The notes beneath the pieces are model-generated. The model did no database searches. It was not told the origin of the DNA and saw only the letters and a program-made list of their open reading frames with translations. Below are positions 52,226 to 60,262 of a stretch of DNA of 64,000 nucleotides, piece after piece; the first letter of the stretch is position 1; the number at the start of each line of letters is the position of its first letter. The DNA lies in NCBI GenBank assembly GCA_965267535.1, contig OZ254082.1, forward strand, positions 930,001 to 994,000, read 5' to 3'. This DNA is from CAXBNB01 sp965267535 (lineage in GTDB: Bacteria > Bacteroidota > Bacteroidia > Cytophagales > Cyclobacteriaceae). The position numbers and the translations under genes are program-made.

Positions 52226-53404
52226 ATGAAAATAATAGCAAAATATATTATAGTACTAGGTGCATGCATAGGAATGGCGCAGCTGCCGGCTGCTTGTTCG
52301 GCACCTGAAAAGGGAACGCCCGTAACTTTTGAGAAAAAAGTAATATGGAAAGACTTTCTTTCAGAAGGCATAGCGGTAGCCGATGTAAACAAGGATGGAA
52401 AAAAAGATATTCTTTCGGGAGCGTATTGGTTTGAAGCTCCCGACTGGACACCCCGGGAAATCACAAAGCCCGTTTCTTTCGATCCTAATACAGGCTACAG
52501 CGATTCGTTTCTCAATTTTGCCGCAGATGTCAACGAAGACGGATGGCCAGATTTGATTGTATATGATTTTCCGGGCAAAGGAGTGTATTGGTTTGAAAAT
52601 CCCCAAGGAAAGAATCAGCACTGGCAAAAATACAGGATAGATGAGATGGCCTGCAACGAATCTCCTATGGCTTTGGATTTGGACGGAAACGGGAAAATAG
52701 ATTTGGTATACGCCAACGAAGTGTCTGGGACAATTAAGTGGGCTACACCCGATAAAAAAAGTGAAAATGGCTGGCTGATAAGAGACCTGTCAGAAGAAAA
52801 AATGCCGGGAACAGGACGATACTCTCATGGCATGGGGTTGGGCGATATCAATAAAGACAAGCGCAGCGACCTGATCACACGACACGGATGGTGGGAAGCC
52901 CCTCGAAAAAGAAGCAAGCTCCCGTGGAAGTTTCACCCTACAGACCTGGGAGATAAGTGTTCGCAGATGTATACCTATGATTTCGATGGCGATGGCGATA
53001 ACGATGTGGTGTCCGCTTCGGCGCATGCCTATGGTATTTGGTGGCATGAGCAAACACAGGGCGCCAACGGAGAACCTGCTTTTACCCACCACTTGATTAG
53101 TGAGGCATTTTCTCAGACGCATTCTCTTGCTTTCGAAGATATAAATGGAGACGGCCTCCCCGACTTGATTACCGGCAAACGACACTATGCCCACCTGGGC
53201 AAAGATCCCGGAGGTAAGGATCCGGCGGTGTTGTATTGGTTTGAGTTGACTATAGAAAACAATAAGCCCCGATTTATTCCACATCAAATCGATGACGATT
53301 CAGGAGTAGGGCTCAATACGGTCATAGAAGATATGGATGGAAATGGCAAACCCGACATAGTATCTGCCAATAAGAAGGGGGTATTTGTGTTTTTCCAACA
53401 ATAA
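52226..53404 (+). CDS. FG-GAP/VCBS-repeat lipoprotein
   Basis: The 392-residue protein has a lipoprotein signal ending LPAAC (Cys24) and a seven-bladed-propeller-like body with calcium-binding FG-GAP motifs of the DxNxDGxxD kind: ADVNKDGKKDIL, ADVNEDGWPDLI, DLDGNGKIDLVY, DINKDKRSDLIT, DFDGDGDNDVVS, DINGDGLPDLIT and DMDGNGKPDIVS. It lies 3 bases after the CxxCH heme-binding protein, a pairing that suggests a shared surface complex. No catalytic residues were recognised, so it may be a binding partner. Confidence 0.9.
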   Translation: MKIIAKYIIVLGACIGMAQLPAACSAPEKGTPVTFEKKVIWKDFLSEGIAVADVNKDGKKDILSGAYWFEAPDWTPREITKPVSFDPNTGYSDSFLNFAADVNEDGWPDLIVYDFPGKGVYWFENPQGKNQHWQKYRIDEMACNESPMALDLDGNGKIDLVYANEVSGTIKWATPDKKSENGWLIRDLSEEKMPGTGRYSHGMGLGDINKDKRSDLITRHGWWEAPRKRSKLPWKFHPTDLGDKCSQMYTYDFDGDGDNDVVSASAHAYGIWWHEQTQGANGEPAFTHHLISEAFSQTHSLAFEDINGDGLPDLITGKRHYAHLGKDPGGKDPAVLYWFELTIENNKPRFIPHQIDDDSGVGLNTVIEDMDGNGKPDIVSANKKGVFVFFQQ

Positions 53405-53552
53405 AAGAACTACCCGGTCAGCTACGGCATGAGGTCGTTGAGTTTTAAAAGGACTTTACTCGTGTAAAATAAAGCGCAGAGTAGGGATTTAAACCGCGAT
53501 AATCTGCTCTAGCTGGCCATTCTTGTTTTACTTTGCCGGCAAAATTACCCTT

Positions 53553-55130
53553 ATGTCGGTCAAAATATTAAAATACAAGCTAAAGCCTGAGGTAGCACTG
53601 GATGAAGAGGCGTTTCATGCCTTTATGCAACCCAAAGTAGGTGCTGCAGAAAGCGGGAAATCTTATCAGCTCATCAAACGGTCGATAGATGCACGTGCGC
53701 GCAAGGTTATGGTCAATGTGGAGGTGGCCGTTTTCCAGACAGGAACCAATCCGTATGAAAGCACCTATCAACTACCCGATGTGGATGTAGCATCAGCGCC
53801 GGGTGTTGTTATAATAGGAGCCGGGCCGGCGGGGCTTTTTGCAGCACTGCGGTGTATAGAGTTGGGAGCCAAACCCATCGTTTTGGAACGAGGCAAAGAC
53901 GTAAGGGAAAGAAGGCGCGATCTGGCAAAGATTAACAAAGAACATACTGTAAACCCGGATTCTAACTATTGTTTTGGAGAAGGAGGAGCCGGCACCTACT
54001 CCGATGGCAAGCTATATACCCGCTCAAAAAAAAGAGGTGATGTACGGCGTATTTTGGAAATACTGGTGGCACATGGAGCCACAGAAAACATTTTGGTAGA
54101 TACACACCCGCACATAGGCACCAACAAACTTCCCAGGGTGATAGCATCTATGCGCGAAGCAATACTGGCGCATGGAGGCGAAATACATTTTGACACGCGC
54201 GTTACCGATTTGCTACTCGACAATGGAGTATGTAAAGGGGTAACCACCGCCGCGGGGCATACTTTTGAAGGAGAGGGAGTACTATTAGCCACGGGACATT
54301 CAGCGCGGGATATTTTTCATTTGCTAGCGCAAAAAAAGATTCATATTGCAGCCAAACCTTTTGCATTGGGTGTGCGCATAGAACATGCCCAGCAGCTGAT
54401 AGACCGTATTCAGTACCACTGCGATCATAGGGGAGAGTATCTGCCGGCAGCACCTTATTCGCTTACTACCCAAACCGACCTGAATAAACAGACCAAGGGT
54501 GTTTTTTCGTTTTGCATGTGTCCGGGAGGTTTTATAGTGCCATCGGCCACCAGTCCGGGAGAAGTGGTAGTAAACGGCATGAGCCCTTCAAAACGCGATT
54601 CACGTTTTGCGAATTCCGGCATAGTGGTAGCTGTAGATGAAAAAGATTTTTTGCCTTATGGCGGTAGCAAAGAGCTTTCCGGTATGATGTTTCAGGCTGC
54701 CGTAGAGCAAAAAGCCTGTGAAGTTGCCGGAGGTACTCAGCAGGCACCCGCGCAGCGTATGGTTGATTTCGTTGAGGGGCGTTTGTCGTCCACCCTGCCG
54801 GAGTGTTCTTACCAACCCGGCTTGTCGGCAGTGTCGCTGGATGATGTATTGCCTGAGGATATAGCCCAACGTCTGAAAATGGGTTTTAGGTATTTTGGCA
54901 GAAAGATGAAAGGCTACCTGACCAATGAGGCCGTGCTGGTAGGTGTAGAGAGTAGGACTTCATCGCCGGTGAGTATTCCAAGAAATCGAGAAACGATGGA
55001 ACATATAGAGGTGCAAAGGTTGTTTCCTTGTGGAGAAGGAGCAGGATATGCCGGTGGTATTATGTCAGCGGCTATCGATGGCGAAAAGTGCGCCGAGATG
55101 CTCGTGAGGAAGTACATTCTAAAAGACTAA
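53553..55130 (+). CDS. FAD-dependent oxidoreductase (COG2509-like)
   Basis: The 525-residue protein has a ~80-residue N-terminal domain (MSVKILKYKLKPEVAL...) and then a dinucleotide-binding fold with VVIIGAGPAGLFAALRCIEL (GAGPAG at 89-94) and KPIVLERGKDVRERRRDL. Motifs FGEGGAGTYSDGKLYTRSKK and CPGGFIVPSAT follow, and the C-terminal FPCGEGAGYAGGIMSAAIDG completes the flavin site. This matches the family of uncharacterised FAD-dependent dehydrogenases in many Bacteroidota. The ATG at 53553 is chosen because upstream residues lack family similarity. Confidence 0.9.
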   Translation: MSVKILKYKLKPEVALDEEAFHAFMQPKVGAAESGKSYQLIKRSIDARARKVMVNVEVAVFQTGTNPYESTYQLPDVDVASAPGVVIIGAGPAGLFAALRCIELGAKPIVLERGKDVRERRRDLAKINKEHTVNPDSNYCFGEGGAGTYSDGKLYTRSKKRGDVRRILEILVAHGATENILVDTHPHIGTNKLPRVIASMREAILAHGGEIHFDTRVTDLLLDNGVCKGVTTAAGHTFEGEGVLLATGHSARDIFHLLAQKKIHIAAKPFALGVRIEHAQQLIDRIQYHCDHRGEYLPAAPYSLTTQTDLNKQTKGVFSFCMCPGGFIVPSATSPGEVVVNGMSPSKRDSRFANSGIVVAVDEKDFLPYGGSKELSGMMFQAAVEQKACEVAGGTQQAPAQRMVDFVEGRLSSTLPECSYQPGLSAVSLDDVLPEDIAQRLKMGFRYFGRKMKGYLTNEAVLVGVESRTSSPVSIPRNRETMEHIEVQRLFPCGEGAGYAGGIMSAAIDGEKCAEMLVRKYILKD

Positions 55131-55140
55131 ACTATTGGGA

Positions 55141-55503
55141 ATGAAAACAGCAATAATAGGAGCCACAACCAACCCTACTCGATATGCTTACCTGGCTGCT
55201 GAGCGGCTGCAGGACAAAGGCAAAGAGTTTGTTCCTGTTGGAATAAAAAAAGGGGAAGTGTTGGGACACGAAATACTGGACATACAGTCACGTCCACAAC
55301 TGGAGAATATACATACGGTCACCATGTATGTAGGTGCTCAGCATTTCAATGGGTATGAAGATTATGTGATAAACCTTCGCCCAAAGCGTATTATATTCAA
55401 TCCCGGATCAGAGAACCCTACGCTGGAAAGCAAAGCTCAAGAAGCCGGAATTGAAGTGGTGCATGGCTGTACACTGGTGATGCTCGGTACGGGGCAGTTT
55501 TGA
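55141..55503 (+). CDS. CoA-binding protein (CoA_binding_2, YccU-like)
   Basis: The 120-residue Rossmann-fold protein has MKTAIIGATTNPTRYAYLAA, FVPVGIKKGEVLGHEILDIQ and the C-terminal IVVHGCTLVMLGTG-like end. This fits the small CoA-binding family that resembles the succinyl-CoA ligase alpha N-terminus. The role is unknown. It starts 10 bases after the FAD gene and ends only 4 bases from the convergent AlbA-type gene. A TTG two codons upstream is a less likely start. Confidence 0.85.
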   Translation: MKTAIIGATTNPTRYAYLAAERLQDKGKEFVPVGIKKGEVLGHEILDIQSRPQLENIHTVTMYVGAQHFNGYEDYVINLRPKRIIFNPGSENPTLESKAQEAGIEVVHGCTLVMLGTGQF

Positions 55504-55507
55504 TATT

Positions 55508-56845
55508 TTATGCTAGATCTGAATGTATATCCCAGTGTCCTCTGGTGCCTCCTATTCGGATTATTGCTCCCTTGTTTTTAAGTGCATTCAGATGATTTTG
55601 TACAGCAGATGAATTTATGCCTAACACTTCAGCAAGTTTTCGTCTTGATATTTTCTTGTCTTCTTTGATGAGTTTTAAAATTTCTTTTTGCCGGTTAGTT
55701 AAATCCATTAGACCACCTATTGGACCACCTATTGGACCACCTATTGGACTACTTGAAGTAGTTTGAGAAGCATTTTTTGGTATTATGATTTTCAGGAAGT
55801 TATCTGAAAACACAAAACAATCTTTAGAGTAGTATTGCAATATGCGTGGAATACCGGATCCGAGCTGCTCTACTAACTCTAAATCCTTAAAAACCCGCAT
55901 TAACTCTTTTGTTCTGGGCACTGAAAAACCATGAAAAAACTCATCTTTACTCAGTCCTTCGGGAAGCCCTCCGGAAGAGGTAATTTCGATTCGGTTAGAA
56001 AAAATCTCAAATTTTGGAGGCACTTCTCTAGAGTAGTCATTATGGATAAAGGCATTGATTATTGCTTCTCTTAGGGCAATGGGATTCCAAATACGATTGT
56101 CATTTCTTTCTTGAGCAGTGATTTTTGTAGTAGTAAAGTTTTCAATATTAATTTTTTCTAAAACACTTTTTGCTGATTTAACAAGAGAGCAGTATCCATA
56201 TTCGTTATTTTCAATTAAATCAGCCCGGCTATCGTCCTTGTATTTGGCTACTTTTATAGATGTTCCATTATTGTCTGCCAATAGGTAGGCTACATAGTTA
56301 TAGGAATTGTCCTTTGTGATTAGCTCAAGGTTTTTTGCAAAGTTGTTGTTCAGGGTTTTGTTTAACTCTTGATAGTATATTTGGAGTTGAGCAAAGGATA
56401 ATTCCTGATGAAGAGATTTGATTTTGCTGATTGAATATCGTGTTCTGGAAGTGTATAACCTGTCTATTTCACGTTGAGGCAAGGGTTCAGCAGAGGTGCC
56501 TATTCTATAAAAACAACCCTTTTCAGTCATACCATACTTCTTTTTAAAATAAGGTTTTTCACTACCACTTGCTATAATAATTTTGATAATAGCTTTATCA
56601 GCATGATTTTCAAGAATGATGTCAAATAGCCCTAAAGCAGACGGAGAGATGTTGTGTTTTAACCTGTCTTTTATTTTTAACATGTCATTGTCAGGGTCTG
56701 AAACCCCGACAGGCTGACCATTGTTGTCTACTCCTATAAATATTACGCCTCCTTCAGGATAATTTAAGAATGCAATTACCTCTTTCTCTAAATCGAGTTC
56801 TTTGGTCAGTTTTTCCTTGTATTCTATTCTGTTGGTTTCAGGCAT
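55508..56845 (-). CDS. AlbA_2-type ATP-binding transcriptional regulator with PIGG repeat
   Basis: The 445-residue protein has an N-terminal AlbA_2 domain (EVIAFLNYPEGGVIFIGVDN), an ATP-binding module near residues 250-345 (NPIALREAIINAFIHNDYSR, SSGGLPEGLSKDEFF, LVEQLGSGIPRI), and a short linker with three copies of PIGG at 367-378. The C-terminal winged helix (~385-430) has RQKEILKLIKEDKKISRRKL and SSAVQNHLNALKNKGAI. Such COG2865-like proteins are DNA-binding regulators or defence-associated factors. One sampled 60-base line within the gene is 35% GC against 57% in arsM, which suggests recent transfer. Confidence 0.88.
   Translation of the reverse strand: MPETNRIEYKEKLTKELDLEKEVIAFLNYPEGGVIFIGVDNNGQPVGVSDPDNDMLKIKDRLKHNISPSALGLFDIILENHADKAIIKIIIASGSEKPYFKKKYGMTEKGCFYRIGTSAEPLPQREIDRLYTSRTRYSISKIKSLHQELSFAQLQIYYQELNKTLNNNFAKNLELITKDNSYNYVAYLLADNNGTSIKVAKYKDDSRADLIENNEYGYCSLVKSAKSVLEKINIENFTTTKITAQERNDNRIWNPIALREAIINAFIHNDYSREVPPKFEIFSNRIEITSSGGLPEGLSKDEFFHGFSVPRTKELMRVFKDLELVEQLGSGIPRILQYYSKDCFVFSDNFLKIIIPKNASQTTSSSPIGGPIGGPIGGLMDLTNRQKEILKLIKEDKKISRRKLAEVLGINSSAVQNHLNALKNKGAIIRIGGTRGHWDIHSDLA
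55711..55746. repeat. Tandem repeat, three perfect 12-base units inside coding sequence
   Basis: The unit GACCACCTATTG (forward strand) is repeated three times without a mismatch, and a degenerate fourth copy follows. On the coding (reverse) strand it encodes PIGG repeats between the ATP-binding and winged-helix domains. Because the unit is a multiple of three bases, loss or gain would change linker length without frameshift. Confidence 0.95.
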
Positions 56846-56876
56846 GAGTCAGGTATAAGCCTTGAATGAGCACTGT

Positions 56877-56884
56877 CAAAGCTA
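56877..56884 (-). promoter_or_regulatory. Candidate -7 element for AlbA-type regulator gene
   Basis: On the reverse strand this reads TAGCTTTG, matching TAnnTTTG, 32 bases before the start. No -33 element was found. Confidence 0.4.
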
Positions 56885-56956
56885 AATGATTTATTTAATA
56901 AATACTCTTTAGCAAGAAAAGGCAAAAAACGTGTTTTATTATTCCACATTGGGTTT

Positions 56957-57928
56957 CTAACAACACCCTCCTCCGTCGTAAAACCAGGTAGAATCAGTAA
57001 TATGTATATCTGTGCGTTTGAGACGGGCAAGTGCGGCGGCAGTTTTGTCGCATACAGCCAGTGGCTGATTGTGCAGCAGTGTGTGGCCTTTGCCATCATC
57101 AAAGTACTCATCCCTACCATAATAGATGGCAGCTTTTCCTGTAAATACACACGGGCCATCTGCTGGTATGGGGTCTTTGATGGCACATACTTCCAGGCTT
57201 TCTATATGGATCAACTCTTTGGTGTCGTATTGTCCGGGGGCAAGAATACGGTATGGGCGCTTGGCGCGTATCTCCACAGTGCCAAACCCGGCATCCGTAA
57301 GCATTCGTACATACGCTTGCATGGGTATAGCTCCGCTCAGGCATAGGGCCCTGAGCCGCTCATCGGCACGTAGATTGTCGGGCATGTTTTGCTCACATAT
57401 AGGGTCAGACATGACCAGCCTGCCGTGGGGTTTTAGTACACGATACATTTCGTGAAGCGCTCGCTTTAGGTCCTCTGTTTTGAAGATATTGAACAGGCAG
57501 TTTTGAGCAGCCACATCTACCGATTCATCTTCTATGGGCAGGTTAAGGGCATCTCCCTTTCGCAGGCTTACAAAATCCTTTTCAAACCAGGGGTTTTTCA
57601 CCTCAGCCTCTTCAAAGTTTTTAGCGGAAGCTTCCAGCATCTCATCTACTACATCCACGCCAATCACACCCTGAGGTTTTCTGCTAAAGTAGGCAAACTG
57701 CAACAGCTCCATGCCACCACCCACACCTACGTAGAGTACGGTAGGTTGATTCACCAGGTCACGGGGATGCACTGTTGTACCACATCCGTAATTCATCTCG
57801 AGCATTTTGCCAGGCATCTCCAGTCCTGGCAGTTGCCATACAGGAGAGGTGGTGCAGCAGAGGCCTATATAGGGAGTGAGTGCTGCTTCTCTATATACAT
57901 CTTTGGTGGTTTCGAGGTATGTTTCCAT
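56957..57928 (-). CDS. arsM: Arsenosugar biosynthesis arsenite methyltransferase
   Basis: ArsM transfers methyl groups from SAM to trivalent arsenic. The 323-residue protein has the SAM-binding VLYVGVGGGMELLQFAYF, the acidic VIGVDVVDEML, and the conserved cysteines C49 (NYGCGTT), C144 (AQNCLFN) and C196 (ALCLSGA), which correspond to the three As-binding cysteines of algal ArsM. It ends in GGGCC. The N-terminus METYLETTKDVYREAALTPY and the C-terminal half match the arsenosugar subtype. It is the last gene of the arsenosugar operon and lies 24 bases after arsS. Confidence 0.92.
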   Translation of the reverse strand: METYLETTKDVYREAALTPYIGLCCTTSPVWQLPGLEMPGKMLEMNYGCGTTVHPRDLVNQPTVLYVGVGGGMELLQFAYFSRKPQGVIGVDVVDEMLEASAKNFEEAEVKNPWFEKDFVSLRKGDALNLPIEDESVDVAAQNCLFNIFKTEDLKRALHEMYRVLKPHGRLVMSDPICEQNMPDNLRADERLRALCLSGAIPMQAYVRMLTDAGFGTVEIRAKRPYRILAPGQYDTKELIHIESLEVCAIKDPIPADGPCVFTGKAAIYYGRDEYFDDGKGHTLLHNQPLAVCDKTAAALARLKRTDIHITDSTWFYDGGGCC

Positions 57929-57952
57929 GGGATTTGGTTTGTAAGTAAAAAA

Positions 57953-59002
57953 TCAGGCTGTAGTGCCACCGCAGCTCGATCCTGCACCGGCAGTACACCC
58001 ATAGCAATGGTTGTTTACCAAAATATCACGTTGCTCAAGGGCTGTAATATCAAAATCAGTGAGGTGCGTTGGTACGCCGTTTTGTAGCTTCATATCCAGC
58101 ATTTGGTTGAAATCACAATCGTACAGATAGCCGTCCCAGCTAATGGAGATTGTATTGCGACACATTACACCAGCTGCAGCGCTGGGGTTAAATGCGTCTA
58201 CCAGTTTTTGCATGTACTCTTCGTAGTTTTCGGTTTTGATCAGGTAATCCAGAAAACGCGCTATGGGTAGGTTAGTAATGGCATATAGCTCGTTGAATGT
58301 GATGTCATGGTCGTTTTTTAGCCGTCGTTTAAATTCCAGCTCAAGTTGTTTCTGATCGCCTGGCAAAAAAGCTCCTGAAGGGTTGAACACCAGGTTGAGG
58401 CGAAGGTTTGTGCCTTCCTTTCCATATCCTACATCGTTGAGCATTTGTAATGCACGAATCGACTTTTCAAACACGCCATCACCACGTTGAGAGTCGGTGC
58501 GCCGAGCGGAAAAGTGAGGCAGGGATGATACTACTTCTACCCCGTGTTTTTTGTAGAAGTCGGGTAGATCGTGGTATTTTGGATTAGCTAAAATAATGGT
58601 GAGGTTGCAGCGAACAATCACATGCTTGCCACGCTTAGAGAGTTCCTCTACAAACCAACGAAAGTGAGGGTTCATTTCCGGTGCACCTCCGGTCAGGTCC
58701 ACTGTTTTGATGGAAGATTGGTCAAGGGCGTTCAGGCAAAGTTGTAGGGTCTCCCGAGTCATTATTTCTTTGCGGTCAGGGCCGGCATCTACATGACAGT
58801 GTTTGCATACCTGGTTGCACATTTTTCCAAGGTTGACCTGAAAAATTTCGATGGTAGTAGGTTTAAGGGGGTGTAAGCCTATGTTGCTGAGTTTGGAATG
58901 AAAGGGTTCAAAGTTGCTTTCTTCCAACACCTCTATCTGCTCGGCTGTGCCGGCTAACGGGTTGGCCTGTCCTTTAAGTGATATTTTTTGATTTAGAGGC
59001 AT
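57953..59002 (-). CDS. arsS: Arsenosugar biosynthesis radical SAM protein
   Basis: ArsS is a radical SAM enzyme thought to attach the 5'-deoxyadenosyl group of SAM to dimethylated arsenic, forming the arsenosugar precursor. The 349-residue protein has the iron-sulfur motif CNQVCKHC (C62, C66, C69), the GGAPEMNPHFRWFVEEL segment and a cysteine-rich C-terminus NHCYGCTAGAGSSCGG (C333, C336, C344). That tail is characteristic of the family, some members of which contain selenocysteine. The stop is TGA, and the next eight codons to the arsM start are open in the same frame. Confidence 0.94.
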   Translation of the reverse strand: MPLNQKISLKGQANPLAGTAEQIEVLEESNFEPFHSKLSNIGLHPLKPTTIEIFQVNLGKMCNQVCKHCHVDAGPDRKEIMTRETLQLCLNALDQSSIKTVDLTGGAPEMNPHFRWFVEELSKRGKHVIVRCNLTIILANPKYHDLPDFYKKHGVEVVSSLPHFSARRTDSQRGDGVFEKSIRALQMLNDVGYGKEGTNLRLNLVFNPSGAFLPGDQKQLELEFKRRLKNDHDITFNELYAITNLPIARFLDYLIKTENYEEYMQKLVDAFNPSAAAGVMCRNTISISWDGYLYDCDFNQMLDMKLQNGVPTHLTDFDITALEQRDILVNNHCYGCTAGAGSSCGGTTA

Positions 59003-59006
59003 AAAT

Positions 59007-59342
59007 TTACATAGTCAATTCGTCTACCTTGTTCATCATTTGTACGCCGTGTACCAGCAGTGCTCCACTTTTGATAGCAGCAGCTACATGCACTGCCTCC
59101 ATCATTTGTTCTTCGTCGGCACCTTTTTCCAGCGAAGTACTGGTGTAGGCATCTATGCAATATGGGCACTGCACAGCATGAGAAACAGCTAACGCAATGA
59201 GGGCTTTTTCACGCTCGGTAAGTGCTCCTTCTTTAAATACTTCGCTGTAGTAGTCGAAGAATTTTTCACCCATTTTCGGTTGGAATTTCGATATGTCGCC
59301 GAATTTTTTCAAATCGGCAGGGTCGTAATATGATTTACTCAT
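59007..59342 (-). CDS. Arsenosugar biosynthesis-associated AhpD-like protein
   Basis: The 111-residue protein has the AhpD/carboxymuconolactone decarboxylase core with LTEREKALIALAVSHAVQCP, the redox CPYC at C59-C62, histidine at 55, and DEEQMMEAVHVAAAIKSGAL. This subfamily occurs next to arsS and arsM. It could reduce a thiol or disulfide intermediate, but its role is not known. It begins 4 bases before arsS on the reverse strand. The ATG at 59342 is chosen over an upstream codon at 59390. Confidence 0.9.
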   Translation of the reverse strand: MSKSYYDPADLKKFGDISKFQPKMGEKFFDYYSEVFKEGALTEREKALIALAVSHAVQCPYCIDAYTSTSLEKGADEEQMMEAVHVAAAIKSGALLVHGVQMMNKVDELTM

Positions 59343-59377
59343 TTTGAGGTGTTTGGTTAAAAGGTAAAAACAATAGG

Positions 59378-59388
59378 GTACAAAGTAC
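59378..59388. promoter_or_regulatory. GTAC-AAA-GTAC palindrome over a possible operon promoter
   Basis: An interrupted GTAC repeat (59378-59381 and 59385-59388) overlaps a reverse-strand TACTTTG element at 59381-59387, with TTG 16 bases upstream (59404-59406). This would serve the AhpD-arsS-arsM genes. The palindrome could be a repressor site, but no ArsR-family gene is in the window, so this is an inference. Confidence 0.35.
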
Positions 59389-59465
59389 ACAGTCCTATCT
59401 ACACAACAGTATGCGCGGATAAGTTCCCGTGTTTTGATTTTTTATTAGGATAAAAAAAGAGAAGG

Positions 59466-60164
59466 TTAGCTGTTTGGAGGACCTCTCAGGCCGAGAGATT
59501 GATGAAAACGACTGATGAACGTAGCATCTATATAAGTGTCGTTAAAGTTGTTTAGGTGGCAGTCTACTATTTCTTTTAGTGCCAGTGTAAGGGGAGAAGT
59601 AGCATTGCGAATAGCGGATAAAAGGTCACCTTCATTGTCAATGTCTCCCTTGGTGGCTAGTGTGCTTACATCGGCCTGCCTTTCGTGAAAGTATCGCTCT
59701 ATCGATTCGTATAAGTATGGAGTTTGCCAGTCCAGTTCACTGAAGGCTTTGTAGTCAAATTGGCATTGTTGGATGCCGAGCAAAAAAATACCTCCATCGC
59801 AGGCAGGACCAAGTACATTACCTCCTTTGCTGAGTTGAAGATCGCTGTATGCAATGTCTTCCAGCGTGAGCCAGGGGCAGTCATTGCCTACTGCAATTAC
59901 GCGTTGGTATCCTTTGTTGAATACTTTTTGGATGGCATTAGCAAAGCGTTCGCCAAAAGACTTTCCCTGCTGACTCGATGCAGGTGCGGTAAAGAGTGGT
60001 AATTGAGACTGCTTTAAGAGTTGTCGGGTGTTGGAAATAAGTGCTTTACCCAGCCTTATGTTAGCTGTTTTATTCCCTTTTTTTAAGAAAGTCTTAAAGC
60101 TGACTTCCTCCTGAGCAGATCGGGAAAAAAAGAGCAGAGCGGTATGTGCATTAGTATGACTCAC
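59466..60164 (-). CDS. TIGR04282/DUF2064 family arsenosugar glycosyltransferase
   Basis: The 232-residue protein matches the glycosyltransferase A-like DUF2064 group. It has TALLFFSRSAQEEVSFKTFL near the N-terminus, the nucleotide-binding-like IAVGNDCPWLTLEDI, and the LGPACDGGIFLLG segment, where related proteins have the GPADDGGYxLxG pattern. The family is associated with arsenosugar clusters and would add or process the ribose-linked sugar. It lies 123 bases upstream of the AhpD-like gene on the same strand, so it may be part of the same operon or have its own promoter. Confidence 0.85.
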   Translation of the reverse strand: MSHTNAHTALLFFSRSAQEEVSFKTFLKKGNKTANIRLGKALISNTRQLLKQSQLPLFTAPASSQQGKSFGERFANAIQKVFNKGYQRVIAVGNDCPWLTLEDIAYSDLQLSKGGNVLGPACDGGIFLLGIQQCQFDYKAFSELDWQTPYLYESIERYFHERQADVSTLATKGDIDNEGDLLSAIRNATSPLTLALKEIVDCHLNNFNDTYIDATFISRFHQSLGLRGPPNS

Positions 60165-60262
60165 TTCCGGCAGTTTTTATCCTAAAAGTAGTCAATTTAG
60201 AAGAAGAAAAACATACAGGGCGGTTAAAAAAATGACTTGTATTTACTGCACGACATGTGCTA

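Noticed and set aside
55711..55746. Repeat array as a CRISPR locus
   Set aside because: The units are contiguous with no spacers and are in frame inside a protein gene.
56824..57186. 120-residue reverse frame overlapping arsM
   Set aside because: It is in another frame over a conserved methyltransferase gene and lacks similarity to any domain.
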